64,000 bases of DNA. Source: Pseudomonadota bacterium. Lineage in GTDB: Bacteria; Pseudomonadota; Alphaproteobacteria; Rhizobiales; Hyphomicrobiaceae. This document shows, in pieces, positions 54,307 to 63,097 of this stretch (position 1 is the first letter of the stretch; each line of letters starts with the position of its first letter). The notes under the pieces are model-generated. The model ran no database searches and had not been told where the DNA came from. It saw nothing but the letters and a program-made list of their open reading frames with translations. Location of the stretch: positions 26,184 through 90,183 of the forward strand of contig JAFAFW010000096.1 in NCBI GenBank assembly GCA_023423275.1, read 5' to 3'. Made by a program: the position numbers and the translations under genes.

Positions 54307-54440
54307 CTATTCTTCAGTCTTTTGTTTATCAATTTTTTCAGCCGGCGGGATGAAGCCCGACCAGAATACTTCGGCACCTTAGGGTCGATTCTCCCCGCTC
54401 AGCGGCTAGAGTATTTCCTGTTCGCCCGGAAATGTTCTGC

Positions 54441-54541
54441 TGTCATCCCGGAATTTCGCGCAAGCGAAATATCCGGGACCCAGGCGTGATTTTTATGACC
54501 TCTGGGTCCCGGCTCTCCGCTTCGCTTCGGCCGGGATGACA
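54441..54541. repeat. Multi-stem palindromic repeat (REP/MITE-like)
   Basis: A 101-base element bounded by the perfect inverted repeat TGTCATCCCGG (54441-54451) and CCGGGATGACA (54531-54541). Inside are two more perfect stems: ATTTCGC (54453-54459) with GCGAAAT (54464-54470), and CCGGGACCCAG (54473-54483) with CTGGGTCCCGG (54502-54512). Together they can fold as a branched, cloverleaf-like structure. Repeats with TCATCCCGG ends are widespread between genes in alphaproteobacteria. It lies between convergent operons and codes for nothing. Confidence 0.85.
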
Positions 54542-54571
54542 AAAGGATGGCGCGATCTAAATCGGAAGACG

Positions 54572-55993
54572 CTAGCCAGCCAGCGTTGGTGCCCGCGTAT
54601 GCCAGTCCGTTACACCTTGATAGGCATGCGCGGTGCGAAGCAGCGCGCTCTCGTCGAATGGCCGGGCGACAAGCTGGAATGCGATAGGCAAGCCATGCTC
54701 GTCGAAGCCACACGGCACGCTCATTGACGGCAGTCCCAGATAGTTGAAGGGACGTGTCAGTACCGCCATGCCTCCGAGGTTCGCCAAGGCACTGGGATTG
54801 GTATCGCTCGATTGTGTCGAGGCCACCGTTGGCACCAGAAGCGGTGTCGTGGGCAGATGCAGCACGTCGCACTTGCTCATCACCGTTTCGAGGAATTGGG
54901 CAAGGGCCGGGCCGCGTTGTGCAAGAGCTTGAGCGTACCACGTTGCCGGGATGGCAAACCCACCTTCGATCCGAGCGCGCATGTAGTCGGAGTAATCTTG
55001 CGGCCGTTCCTTCAGCCATGCCGCATGAACGGTCGCGGCTTCGGTGCGAACGATGATCTCGCAAAACTGGTAATAGGCGGAGAGATCTGAGCTCGTCACC
55101 GGAACGATGATGGCACCGAGGCTTTCCAGTACCTCGCGGCTGGCTTGCATTGCCTGAGCAATGCTCGGTGGCAAAACGACATCTTTCGGCAGCTCAAGCA
55201 CGCCAATGCGCGAGCCTCGAATGCCGGCCCGCAGCGTCGAGGTGTAAAAGGGGACCGTTTGCTGCGAGCTGCTGCCGTCGTTCGCGTCGTATCCCGCGAT
55301 CACTTCCAGCATCAAAGCACAGTCAGCCGCCGAGCGTGCAAGGGGACCGATGTGATCCAGCGACCAGCCACGTGGCATGGCGCCATGTCGGCTGACCCGG
55401 CCATATGTCGGCATGAGCCCCGTAACGCCGTTGAATGATGCCGGGATGCGGATCGATCCGCCTGTGTCCGAGCCTAGCGAGGCATAAACCAGCCGGGCGG
55501 CTACGGCCGCGCCGGAGCCGCTCGATGAACCGCCTGTTACGAATTCGGTGTTCCAGGGATTGAGGCAGGCGCCATAGAACTGGTTGTCTCCCGTTGGATG
55601 AGCAGCGAACTCCGACATGTTGAGCCGGCCGATCGTCACTGATCCAGCCGCTGCGAGCCGTGTCATGACTGTAGCGTCTGACGTCGCCCGCCATTCACGG
55701 CGGATGGCCGATCCGCACGAGCAGATCTGGCTGTTGCGGTAGAACATATCCTTGTGTGCCATCGGCACACCATGCAGAGGTCCAACCGCCTCGCCACGCG
55801 CGAGCTTCTGATCCAACTGCAGCGCTGCGTCCAACGCCTGGCGATGCTCAACATCGATGAACGCATTGATGTGCGGCTGCCAGCGATCGATCCTGGCCAG
55901 GCAATGTTTGACCACTTCGACGGCAGATACTCGCTTGCTGCGGATCAGGTTCGCCGTCGTTGTGAGGTCAGCGTTGGCAAGATCAATCGACAT
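54572..55993 (-). CDS. Amidase-signature enzyme, AtzE-like
   Basis: The 473-residue product has the amidase signature: catalytic lysine in GVPMAHKDMF (about 83), the Gly/Ser-rich GGSSSGSGAAVAARLVYASL, and the cis-Ser/Ser pair in GSDTGGSIRIPA (about 180-186). ATG 55993 lies inside the stop region of the small upstream gene, an 11-base overlap; the frame extends upstream only as overlap with that gene. Amidases with an AtzG-like partner include AtzE (1-carboxybiuret hydrolase), but family members hydrolyse many amides and the substrate cannot be read. Confidence 0.92.
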   Translation of the reverse strand: MSIDLANADLTTTANLIRSKRVSAVEVVKHCLARIDRWQPHINAFIDVEHRQALDAALQLDQKLARGEAVGPLHGVPMAHKDMFYRNSQICSCGSAIRREWRATSDATVMTRLAAAGSVTIGRLNMSEFAAHPTGDNQFYGACLNPWNTEFVTGGSSSGSGAAVAARLVYASLGSDTGGSIRIPASFNGVTGLMPTYGRVSRHGAMPRGWSLDHIGPLARSAADCALMLEVIAGYDANDGSSSQQTVPFYTSTLRAGIRGSRIGVLELPKDVVLPPSIAQAMQASREVLESLGAIIVPVTSSDLSAYYQFCEIIVRTEAATVHAAWLKERPQDYSDYMRARIEGGFAIPATWYAQALAQRGPALAQFLETVMSKCDVLHLPTTPLLVPTVASTQSSDTNPSALANLGGMAVLTRPFNYLGLPSMSVPCGFDEHGLPIAFQLVARPFDESALLRTAHAYQGVTDWHTRAPTLAG

Positions 55994-56189
55994 CAGTCGC
56001 GCCCATTGAAGTCTGTGTTGCGCGGAACGTACTTGGCTCATCCTCAAAGGCGAGGCCTTCTGCCTTTGCAGCAATGAAGGTGCGCAGAGATTTTAGCTCT
56101 GCAGCAAGCTGTTCGGCTCTTTCTGTGCTGATGCCGTAGCCCTGCAGTGTTTCAGACATCCAGAAAACATGATCGGCGGCGTCGCTCAT
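55983..56189 (-). CDS. AtzG-like (DUF4089) small amidase partner
   Basis: A 68-residue protein with two helices (MSETLQGYGISTERAEQLAA; ELKSLRTFIAAKAEG) and a C-terminal LAFEDEPSTFRATQ. This layout, its size, and its overlap with an amidase gene fit AtzG/DUF4089 proteins, which bind and stabilise AtzE as GatC does GatA. ATG 56189 is used with GGAG 9 bases upstream; two earlier ATGs exist. No sequence search was possible. Confidence 0.72.
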   Translation of the reverse strand: MSDAADHVFWMSETLQGYGISTERAEQLAAELKSLRTFIAAKAEGLAFEDEPSTFRATQTSMGATDVD

Positions 56190-56234
56190 AGGCAAAGGCT
56201 CCATCACTTCTGTTCGCATGCGATCAACGTCCGA

Positions 56235-57971
56235 CTACCATCCGATGGCGTAGGACTCCTGGCGTGGGTCAGCGCCCGCATGCATCAATCCGTGTTCCCG
56301 ATCGATGTTGATCGTGCAAACCGATCCCAGTCGCCAGAACCAGTCTGGCCACCAATACACGACGTGTCCTCGCGCCGCGAGGGCGTCGCCTAGTTTGCGG
56401 CCAAGCCGCGGCTCGAGATTGAGCCGCCCAGGGTAGTACTGATGCGGCGCGAACGAATTCGGGAAGCTCTGGCTCATGAAGCGCGGCGCTTCCACCGCGC
56501 TTTGCACATCCATGCCGAATTCGAAAATATTCAGGAAGACCTGAGCCATTGCCTGAACCTGAACGTCTCCGCCAGGAGTTCCGATTGGCAGGATGGGCTG
56601 CCCATCTTTGAAAATGATCGCTGGATTAGGTGTGAGGCGAGGGCGCTTACCGGGAGCGACAGAGGAAGGATGAGCCGGGTCGACACGTGACTGACACCCG
56701 CGTGTGGACGGCGTCAGGCCCGTTCCGGGAATGACGACGCCATCCCAGCTCGCGTCACTGGGTGTGCCTGAGAATACATTTCCGTGGCGATCCACGACGC
56801 AGGCGTAAGACGTGTCAGCGAGAACAGGCTCGTTGATCATGCCGGCGGGTAAAGGCCAAGCCTTCGGCTGAGGCCGTGGGTTCAATACCTGTGCTCCGCA
56901 GGATGTGGGCTCGCCAGCGGGTGGCATTTCCGGTGCGGCACGTGCGGAGTCGACGAGCGACAAACGCGCCTTCGCATAAGCCTCAGAAATCAATTGTGTG
57001 ATTGGCACATCCACGTGCTTCGGATCGCCGTAGTAATGTTCGCGATCGGCAAACGCCAGTTTGATGATTTCAGCGAAGCGGTGGATGTACTCCGCCGAAT
57101 TGTGCCCGAGGCTGACAAGATCACTCTGCTCCGCCATTTTCAGTATTTGAATGAGCAACGGACCCTGGCACCACGGTCCGCAAGTCTTGACCTCCATGTC
57201 CTTGTAAGTCGCGGATAAGGGCGGTTCTACCGTGACCCGAAATTCCGCCAGATCCGAGTATCGCAGCAGTCCACCATTGGCGACGCTGTAGGCATCGATC
57301 TTGCGCGCAATATCGCCTTGATAGAAAGCCTTGCGGGCGGCCTGAAGGCCGGCTGCTCGGCCTTGCCTGCTCGCAGAGAGTTCCTCATCGACCATGTACT
57401 GGAGCGAGGCGCCAAGATCTGTCTGGACAAATGGTTCACCGGGTTCCGGTGGCCGCCCTTGTGCCAGATAGATTGCAGCGTTCGATGGATAGCGCTGATA
57501 CCCAGGCAGGTATTCCTTGATCCGGTCGGACATCAGCGCGTGCGTCGCGAAGCCCGTACGCGCGAAGCGGATTGCTTCGGCCGCGACCTCTCCGAAACTC
57601 ATCGTGCCGTAGAGTTCCAGAGCAGTCAGCCACGCGTCGGGAGCGCCGGGGACTACCGATCGCAAAATGCCCTCTGGAATTTGGCCATCGTGATTGTTTT
57701 TGAAGTAGTCGGCCGACGCAGCCTTTGGCCAAACACCCAGCCCGCTGATGGTGATCGTTTCCTGCTTGTCTGCGAGGTAAATCATCATCGGAGCTACGCC
57801 GGCGACATTCACCATATCCGGCTGCACGACCGCCAAGGTGACTACTGCTGCGACGCCCGCATCGACTGCGTTGCCGCCATTCTCCAGTACCGAAAAGGCC
57901 GCCTGGGCAGCGAGGTGATGTCCGGCGGACACGACATGTCGCGAGCCGGAAACAACGGGGCGATGGCGCAT
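56235..57971 (-). CDS. Gamma-glutamyltransferase family protein
   Basis: The 578-residue product is a full-length gamma-glutamyltransferase-type Ntn hydrolase: SAGHHLAAQAAFSVLENGGN, DAGVAAVVTLAVVQPDM near the N-terminus, and the self-cleavage/nucleophile site ADTSYACVVDRHGNVF, where the Thr of DTSYACVVD aligns with the catalytic Thr of the usual TTHYSVVD. ATG 57971 is chosen for AAGGA 8 bases upstream; a TTG at 58082 would add a weak hydrophobic start. No clear signal peptide remains, so a cytoplasmic location is likely. It could cleave gamma-glutamyl amides or cephalosporin-like amides. It heads the operon with the AtzG-like gene and amidase. Confidence 0.9.
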   Translation of the reverse strand: MRHRPVVSGSRHVVSAGHHLAAQAAFSVLENGGNAVDAGVAAVVTLAVVQPDMVNVAGVAPMMIYLADKQETITISGLGVWPKAASADYFKNNHDGQIPEGILRSVVPGAPDAWLTALELYGTMSFGEVAAEAIRFARTGFATHALMSDRIKEYLPGYQRYPSNAAIYLAQGRPPEPGEPFVQTDLGASLQYMVDEELSASRQGRAAGLQAARKAFYQGDIARKIDAYSVANGGLLRYSDLAEFRVTVEPPLSATYKDMEVKTCGPWCQGPLLIQILKMAEQSDLVSLGHNSAEYIHRFAEIIKLAFADREHYYGDPKHVDVPITQLISEAYAKARLSLVDSARAAPEMPPAGEPTSCGAQVLNPRPQPKAWPLPAGMINEPVLADTSYACVVDRHGNVFSGTPSDASWDGVVIPGTGLTPSTRGCQSRVDPAHPSSVAPGKRPRLTPNPAIIFKDGQPILPIGTPGGDVQVQAMAQVFLNIFEFGMDVQSAVEAPRFMSQSFPNSFAPHQYYPGRLNLEPRLGRKLGDALAARGHVVYWWPDWFWRLGSVCTINIDREHGLMHAGADPRQESYAIGW

Positions 57972-58097
57972 CGGAGTATCCTTGTTTATCGGAACGCGAG
58001 CAGAAGTCGGTTCCGGCGCGACGGTGTCAGGCCATCGCGCCCCAGTGAGGCCAGCCAGTGCAATCCAGCCGACCGCGAGCAATCTAAATCGACAACT

Positions 58098-58136
58098 CTA
58101 TTGCAAACAATTACCATTATTGGCGACGATCAATAG
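58098..58136. promoter_or_regulatory. Candidate LysR-type regulator site in a divergent promoter
   Basis: CTATTG (58098-58103) and CAATAG (58131-58136) form a perfect inverted repeat across 27 bases in the gap between ggt and the LysR gene, just before the LysR start. LysR proteins usually bind such divergent regions and regulate the neighbour. Short arms make this weak. Confidence 0.35.
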
Positions 58137-58150
58137 CAAGGGTGTGAATA

Positions 58151-59050
58151 ATGGCCGTTGATGTTCGCCAGCTCCGCGCGTTCGTCGCCGTAGGAGAGCA
58201 ACTCAGCTTCGCGCAGGCCGCTCGCCGCCTGAACATCGCCCAACCGGCCCTGACACGGACCATCAAAAGCATCGAAGCCGTCGTCGGCACGCAACTTTTC
58301 GTCCGCACCACGCGGAGGGTCCAGCTCACACGCGCGGGTGAGGTGTTTTTGGACGAGGCGCGTCAATCGCTGCTGCAAGTCGATCGCACGATCCGTCTGG
58401 CGCGGGAGACCGCGGACGGCCTGGGTGGCCACATCAACATCGGCTACATGGATTTTGCCGTGCATGGGCCGTTGATGACCGCACTTGCGATGTTTCGTCG
58501 GGAGCGTCCGAGTGTCCGAATTAGTATGAAACGGCAAAGGTCGGAACAGCAATCGCTGCTCGTCGAGTCTCAGCAGCTCGACATCGGGATAACGATGCAG
58601 CACGCCTTCAATCCGCAGCTCGAGATTATCCCGTTAACGCGCCATCCCTTGAGAGTGGTGCTGCCCGCCGACCACCCTCTTGCCCGTCTGCGTAAAATCC
58701 CGCTCGCTCGTTTGGCCAACGAGCGGTTCGTCCTTGGCGAGCCGTCGATATGGCGTCTTTACCTGCGCGTCATCAACGATTTCTGCAGCCGTGAGCGTTT
58801 CCTCCCCACCGTGATCGCCGAGGCTTTCGAGAGCCCAACCTTATTTCAGTTTGTCGCCGACGGTGCTGGCATAACGATCTATCCATCGATCATCGATCGG
58901 TTGAAAGTTCCGGGCGTTGTTTCAAGACCGTTCGTAGAAGACGCTCCCGAATTCGAAACGTTCGCAATCGGGCGCCGGCATGAATCGAACGGCACGGTGT
59001 CGCGCCTCATCGAATTGATTCGGCAGAGCGTCTCGGAGCAAAATACTTGA
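58151..59050 (+). CDS. LysR family transcriptional regulator
   Basis: The 299-residue protein has the N-terminal LysR helix-turn-helix (VDVRQLRAFVAVGEQLSFAQ, then AARRLNIAQPALTRTIKSIE at about 21-41) and the periplasmic-binding-like effector domain (about 90-299). It is divergent from ggt and its AtzG/amidase partners, the usual arrangement for a LysR activator of that operon. Its ligand is unknown. The start ATG 58151 is the only good one. Confidence 0.93.
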   Translation: MAVDVRQLRAFVAVGEQLSFAQAARRLNIAQPALTRTIKSIEAVVGTQLFVRTTRRVQLTRAGEVFLDEARQSLLQVDRTIRLARETADGLGGHINIGYMDFAVHGPLMTALAMFRRERPSVRISMKRQRSEQQSLLVESQQLDIGITMQHAFNPQLEIIPLTRHPLRVVLPADHPLARLRKIPLARLANERFVLGEPSIWRLYLRVINDFCSRERFLPTVIAEAFESPTLFQFVADGAGITIYPSIIDRLKVPGVVSRPFVEDAPEFETFAIGRRHESNGTVSRLIELIRQSVSEQNT

Positions 59051-59356
59051 GCGTTAAATCTGCTTTCACCCAAGGCGAGGCAAGAGGTTTGTCCGATCGC
59101 TGGTGCACAACCGACCGAACACGGCAGCGAAACCAAATTACGTGCGGATGGGGACCACATGGGTGAGTTCGGCATGAAAATCTCGACGCAGCAGAGCATT
59201 ACCGTCGACCGAGGGGGAGGTGATTGGACAGCCGACCTAGCTCAGTTAACCCGGCTTGGCTTCCCGGCATGAGGCCATCAGTCACCGACTTGATCGTGGA
59301 TGGACTAAACGGCCGGCTGTAGGTGGCGAAATATCCCATCGCTGCCCGCTCTGCAG
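59051..59356. other. Intergenic region without a supported gene
   Basis: About 300 bases after the LysR gene. Frames here are short and lack family features or ribosome sites. No hairpin terminator was found after the LysR stop. Together with 59576-59942 it forms a gene-poor zone that may be a decayed or integration-prone region. Confidence 0.5.
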
Positions 59357-59575
59357 CTAGAACCGCGAAAATGACATGACGTTGATCGCACGTGCTAGTG
59401 AGATGAATGGCTTGCTGCATTCCTTGTGATATTCGCCCGTTAGACCCTTGTACCCATGAGGGTCATTTTCGAAGCGGACGTGTACCCTAGGCTGACCATT
59501 GAGAATGGGCGCTTTGCAGCTCGCACACCGCGGCGCGCACGGTTCTTCGCCACCAACCATTCCATCAAGAAGCAT
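59357..59575 (-). CDS. Small protein with paired cysteines
   Basis: A 72-residue frame with CAPRCASCKAPILNGQPRV, FENDPHGYKGLTGEYHKECS and a hydrophobic C-terminal end. Cys-x2-Cys followed later by His-x3-Cys could bind a metal as a zinc ribbon. ATG 59575 follows GGGGGAAAG; an ATG 13 codons earlier lacks a ribosome site. I do not recognise a named family. Regular codon pattern and the Cys/His arrangement argue for a real gene. Confidence 0.55.
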   Translation of the reverse strand: MLLDGMVGGEEPCAPRCASCKAPILNGQPRVHVRFENDPHGYKGLTGEYHKECSKPFISLARAINVMSFSRF

Positions 59576-59942
59576 GAGACTTTCCCCCGAAAGCACTTCG
59601 TTGCCTCTACACATTTACACAAGGCGATCGCTGATCAAAGCTTTGTTTCGTAAGCAACGCTTCTTGGGGCAGCAAAACTGGCTGCCCGGTGGCTCTGACG
59701 GTCAAAGGCAGTGCTGATGCTCTGCCCGCCGCGTTTTGCGGCAAACATCCCCAGCTCTTCGGCAGCGACGCGGAACCCCAGCCACCGGAAGGCAGCTTAG
59801 CTGCGTCCGCCGTTCACCCCGGCAGCGTCTCGTTCACCCTAAAAGGGCAGCTCACCAACGTTTGCTCCTGCCAACACGGTGCGGAAGTCAAAGTTGGCGG
59901 CTACCCCCTTGAAGACATCGGTCGGAGCGGGGAGATTCGAAC
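59576..59942. other. Gene-poor stretch leading to a tRNA-like fragment
   Basis: This stretch of about 370 bases has a long plus-strand frame (59689-60126) that runs into the aldehyde dehydrogenase on the opposite strand and shows no family features; its RSGEIRT stretch is the translation of the antisense of a tRNA 3' end. Nothing else is supported. No promoter or hairpin stands out. Confidence 0.5.
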
Positions 59943-59944
59943 TC
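59920..59944 (-). other. tRNA 3'-end-like fragment, possible attachment site
   Basis: Read on the minus strand, GAGTTCGAATCTCCCCGCTCCGACC has a canonical T-loop (TTCGAAT), the 3' half of a T-stem, a 7-base acceptor strand CGCTCCG, a discriminator A, and CC. The 5' part of the tRNA is absent: at its place is the end of the aldehyde dehydrogenase gene. The end most resembles tRNA-Pro. Such 3' fragments are left at the distal end of islands that integrate into tRNA genes. Confidence 0.45.
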
Positions 59945-61430
59945 AGCCTACGACACGACCAGCCGACTTCGGCATGTCGTCCAGAATGACGGTTTTCGTC
60001 TCGAGATACGGCAGCAGTCCTTCCGTGCCACCTTCGCGGCCGATGCCGGACTGCTTGAAGCCGCCAAAAGCGATGCTGAAATCAGTCCGGAACGAGTTGT
60101 GCCCGACCGTGCCCGAGCGCAATTGACGTGCCGTCGCGTAGGCCCGCTCAACATCATTGGTGAAGACCGACGCATTCAGGCCATAGATTGTGTCGTTGGC
60201 GATCTCAACCGCGTTCGCCTCATTCTCTGCCGGGATCACTGACAGGACGGGACCGAAAATCTCCTCTCGTGCAATCGTCGAGTTGTTATCGACATTGGCG
60301 AACACCGTAGGCTCGATGAAGTAGCCACGATTGAGGTGCGCCGGGCGCTTGCCACCGGCTGCGAGCTTGGCTCCTTCTGCCTTGCCCTTCTCGATATAGC
60401 CTTCGACACGATCTCGCTGACGGCTCATGGCCAAGGGCCCCATCTCGCACGTCGGATCGAAAGGATCGCCCACCTTCACCTTGCCAAAGGACTCGCTGAG
60501 CGCGTCCACGAGTGCATCGTGACGAGTCTTGGTCACGACGATACGCGTCAGCGAGGAGCACACCTGACCTGTCAGAAAGGTAGCGCGCCCCGCAATCGTC
60601 TTCGCAGCCGTGCCAACATCGTAGTCATCCAGAATGACAGCCGCCGACTTGCCGCCGAGCTCGAGCGTGCAGCGCGCGATGCGGTCACCGCAAATCGAGG
60701 CAATGCGGCGCCCGGTCGCTGTCGATCCGGTGAATGTGATCTTGTCGATGCCAGGATGTCGAACAAGAAGCTCGGAGACTTCCCGATCGGCAGTCAGAAT
60801 ATTGAGGACGCCCGGAGGAAGGCCGACCTTCTCGCAAACCTCGGCAATAATGTAGGCGGCGCCTGGTGCTTCAGGGGACGCCTTTACGACAACGGTACAA
60901 CCGGCGAGAAGCGCCGGTGCGCACTTATTGGCAATCAGGCCTGGCGGTCCGTTCCAGGGGATAATGGCACCGACGACACCGACGGGCTCGCGTACCAACA
61001 GGCCGACATTGCCACCAGCACGCGGCGTATGCCGCTCCTGGAATGGAAACGTGTCTGCGAGGCCGGCGTAAAATTTGTAAGTATTGCTGAGGCCGGCCAT
61101 GCGGGTCTTCGCGATGCTGTGGAGCATGCCGGACTCTGTCGTCTGGAGCAGCGCACTCTCCTCCACACGCTTGTCGAACTCATCAGCGATCGCGCGCAGA
61201 TACCCGGCGCGCTCGGCATGCGACATGCGCGGCCAGGGGCCGTGGTCGAACGCTTTGCGTGCCGCTTCAACGGCGCGATTAACATCGGCCTCCTGCGCCT
61301 CCGCAACCTGCGCGAACAACTCCTCGGTTGCGGAATTAAGGACAGTGATCTTGGACGCGCTTGATGGCTTGGTCCATTTGCCGTCGATGAAGAACAGGTC
61401 GGGATACTTGATCGGAGCAGATGCATTCAT
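59943..61430 (-). CDS. Aldehyde dehydrogenase family protein
   Basis: NAD(P)-dependent aldehyde dehydrogenases oxidise aldehydes to acids. The 495-residue product has the oxyanion Asn in GAIIPWNGPPG, the NAD-binding FTGSTATGR, the general-base Glu in LELGGKSAAV and the catalytic Cys in GQVCSSLTR; the C-terminal GGFKQSGIGREGG is typical. ATG 61430 follows AGGAGA by 9 bases; 26 further upstream codons have no family match. Its stop lies on a tRNA-like fragment. It is followed upstream by another aldehyde dehydrogenase, only about 40 percent alike by eye. The substrate is unknown. Confidence 0.93.
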   Translation of the reverse strand: MNASAPIKYPDLFFIDGKWTKPSSASKITVLNSATEELFAQVAEAQEADVNRAVEAARKAFDHGPWPRMSHAERAGYLRAIADEFDKRVEESALLQTTESGMLHSIAKTRMAGLSNTYKFYAGLADTFPFQERHTPRAGGNVGLLVREPVGVVGAIIPWNGPPGLIANKCAPALLAGCTVVVKASPEAPGAAYIIAEVCEKVGLPPGVLNILTADREVSELLVRHPGIDKITFTGSTATGRRIASICGDRIARCTLELGGKSAAVILDDYDVGTAAKTIAGRATFLTGQVCSSLTRIVVTKTRHDALVDALSESFGKVKVGDPFDPTCEMGPLAMSRQRDRVEGYIEKGKAEGAKLAAGGKRPAHLNRGYFIEPTVFANVDNNSTIAREEIFGPVLSVIPAENEANAVEIANDTIYGLNASVFTNDVERAYATARQLRSGTVGHNSFRTDFSIAFGGFKQSGIGREGGTEGLLPYLETKTVILDDMPKSAGRVVG

Positions 61431-61597
61431 GTGTGTTTGTCTCCTGACATAAGCCATTCTGTCATCGAAAGCACATCTCAGTGCTATCAGCTTTTCGTGC
61501 CCCCACAAGCCTGGGCTCCCGCAGTCGGATACAATTCAGAACTTGGTCGTAAGCCAATCGAGGCGGGCACAAGTGGCCCGCCTCAAGCAAGTACCAA

Positions 61598-63097
61598 TCA
61601 CAGCGCTGCGGTGATCGCTTTCACTTCCGTATAGTTATTGAAGACCTCGATACCCATTTCGCGGCCCCAGCCGGACTGCTTGTAGCCGCCGAAGGGAAGC
61701 GCTGAATCGAACACGTTATGGCAGTTGATCCACACCGTCCCTGAGCGGATGCGATGGGCCATCTTGTGGGCGAGGCCGCCGTCGCGCGTCCAAACACTCG
61801 CTGCCAGGCCATAAATCGTGTCATTGGCCTCCTTTGCGATCCGATCGATATCGTCGTCATCGAACGGCTGGGCGCACACGACCGGGCCGAAGATCTCTTC
61901 ACGCACAACCTTCATTCGCGGGTTGGTGTTGGTGATCACCGTCGGCGCCACGAAATAGCCTGCGTTGCCGACCTGTTTGCCACCGGTGACAATTTCCGCG
62001 CCCTCCTTACGGCCGGCGTCAATGTAGCCAGTGACGCGCGCGAATTGTTCATCAGAAACCAGCGGCCCCATCTCGGTCGCTGGATCTAGGCCCGGGCCGA
62101 CCTTGATCTTGCTGGCGATGGAAGCGACTCCTTCGACGACTTTGTCGAACACCGTCTTGTGGGCATAGAGGCGCGATCCGGCGCAACAACATTGGCCATG
62201 ATTGAAGAAGATGGCACTGGCCGTTCCAGGTATCGCAGTTTCCAGATTGACATCGGGGAACACGATCGCGGGCGACTTGCCACCGAGTTCAAGACTGACC
62301 TTCTTCAGATTGCCAGTGGCGGCTTGGGCGATCAGCTTGCCGACTTCCGTCGAACCCGTGAACGCAACCTTGTCGACGAGATCGTGGCTGGCAAGCGCTG
62401 CACCGGCCGTCTCGCCGTAACCAGCGAGGATATTGACGACACCGGCCGGGAAACCGGCTTCCTGTATCAGTTCAGCCAGACGAAGTGCGGAAAGCGGCGT
62501 CTGCTCGGCGGCTTTCAGCACGACCGTGCAGCCTGCGGCAAGTGCCGGTGCCAGCTTCCAAGCCGCCATCAGCAGAGGGAAGTTCCATGGAATGATCTGG
62601 CCGACCACGCCAACGGGCTCGCGCATCGTATAGGAGAGATATTCGCCAGACATCGACAGCGGGATCGTAGAGCCCGTGAGCTTGGTGGCCCAGCCGCCCA
62701 TATAGCGGAACATATCAACGGTGAGCGGCACGTCTGCAACGCGCGCGACGGCAGCCGGCTTGCCATTATCAAGCGATTCCAGCTCGGCAAACTCTTCAAG
62801 GTTTTTCTCGATGAGATCAGCAAGCTTCCATAGCAAACGACTGCGCTCATTCGGTTTAACGCGCGACCACGAGCCATCGTCAAAGGCGCGGCGTGCGGCT
62901 TTCACCGCCAGATCCACGTCCTGACGGTCCGCTTCCGGAATCCGGGCGACGACTTCAGCGGTCGCCGGATTATAGACCGGGAACGTCTTGCCCGACGCGG
63001 CAGCGACCAGCTTACCGTCGATCAGGAGACGGGGTTGACGTCCTATGAACTCCCGTGCCGCCCTACTGAGGCGGGCATCAAGTGCAATCGCATCCAT
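61598..63097 (-). CDS. Aldehyde dehydrogenase family protein (second)
   Basis: The 499-residue product has PVGVVGQIIPWNFPLLMAAW, FTGSTEVGKL, LELGGKSPAIVFPD and the catalytic cysteine in GQCCCAGSRLYA; SGTVWINCHN and FGGYKQSGWGREMG are typical of betaine/phenylacetaldehyde-type enzymes. ATG 63097 is used because AAGGAGG lies 5 bases upstream. It is 168 bases upstream of the other aldehyde dehydrogenase on the same strand, so they may be one unit. The aldehyde is unknown. Confidence 0.93.
   Translation of the reverse strand: MDAIALDARLSRAAREFIGRQPRLLIDGKLVAAASGKTFPVYNPATAEVVARIPEADRQDVDLAVKAARRAFDDGSWSRVKPNERSRLLWKLADLIEKNLEEFAELESLDNGKPAAVARVADVPLTVDMFRYMGGWATKLTGSTIPLSMSGEYLSYTMREPVGVVGQIIPWNFPLLMAAWKLAPALAAGCTVVLKAAEQTPLSALRLAELIQEAGFPAGVVNILAGYGETAGAALASHDLVDKVAFTGSTEVGKLIAQAATGNLKKVSLELGGKSPAIVFPDVNLETAIPGTASAIFFNHGQCCCAGSRLYAHKTVFDKVVEGVASIASKIKVGPGLDPATEMGPLVSDEQFARVTGYIDAGRKEGAEIVTGGKQVGNAGYFVAPTVITNTNPRMKVVREEIFGPVVCAQPFDDDDIDRIAKEANDTIYGLAASVWTRDGGLAHKMAHRIRSGTVWINCHNVFDSALPFGGYKQSGWGREMGIEVFNNYTEVKAITAAL

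Noticed and set aside
59689..60126. 145-codon plus-strand frame
   Set aside because: It runs through the tRNA-like fragment and into the 3' end of the aldehyde dehydrogenase; RSGEIRT is a common artefact of translating tRNA antisense.
60336..61364. 342-codon open frame on the plus strand
   Set aside because: Antisense of the aldehyde dehydrogenase gene, whose Cys, Glu and Asn active-site motifs are clear on the other strand.
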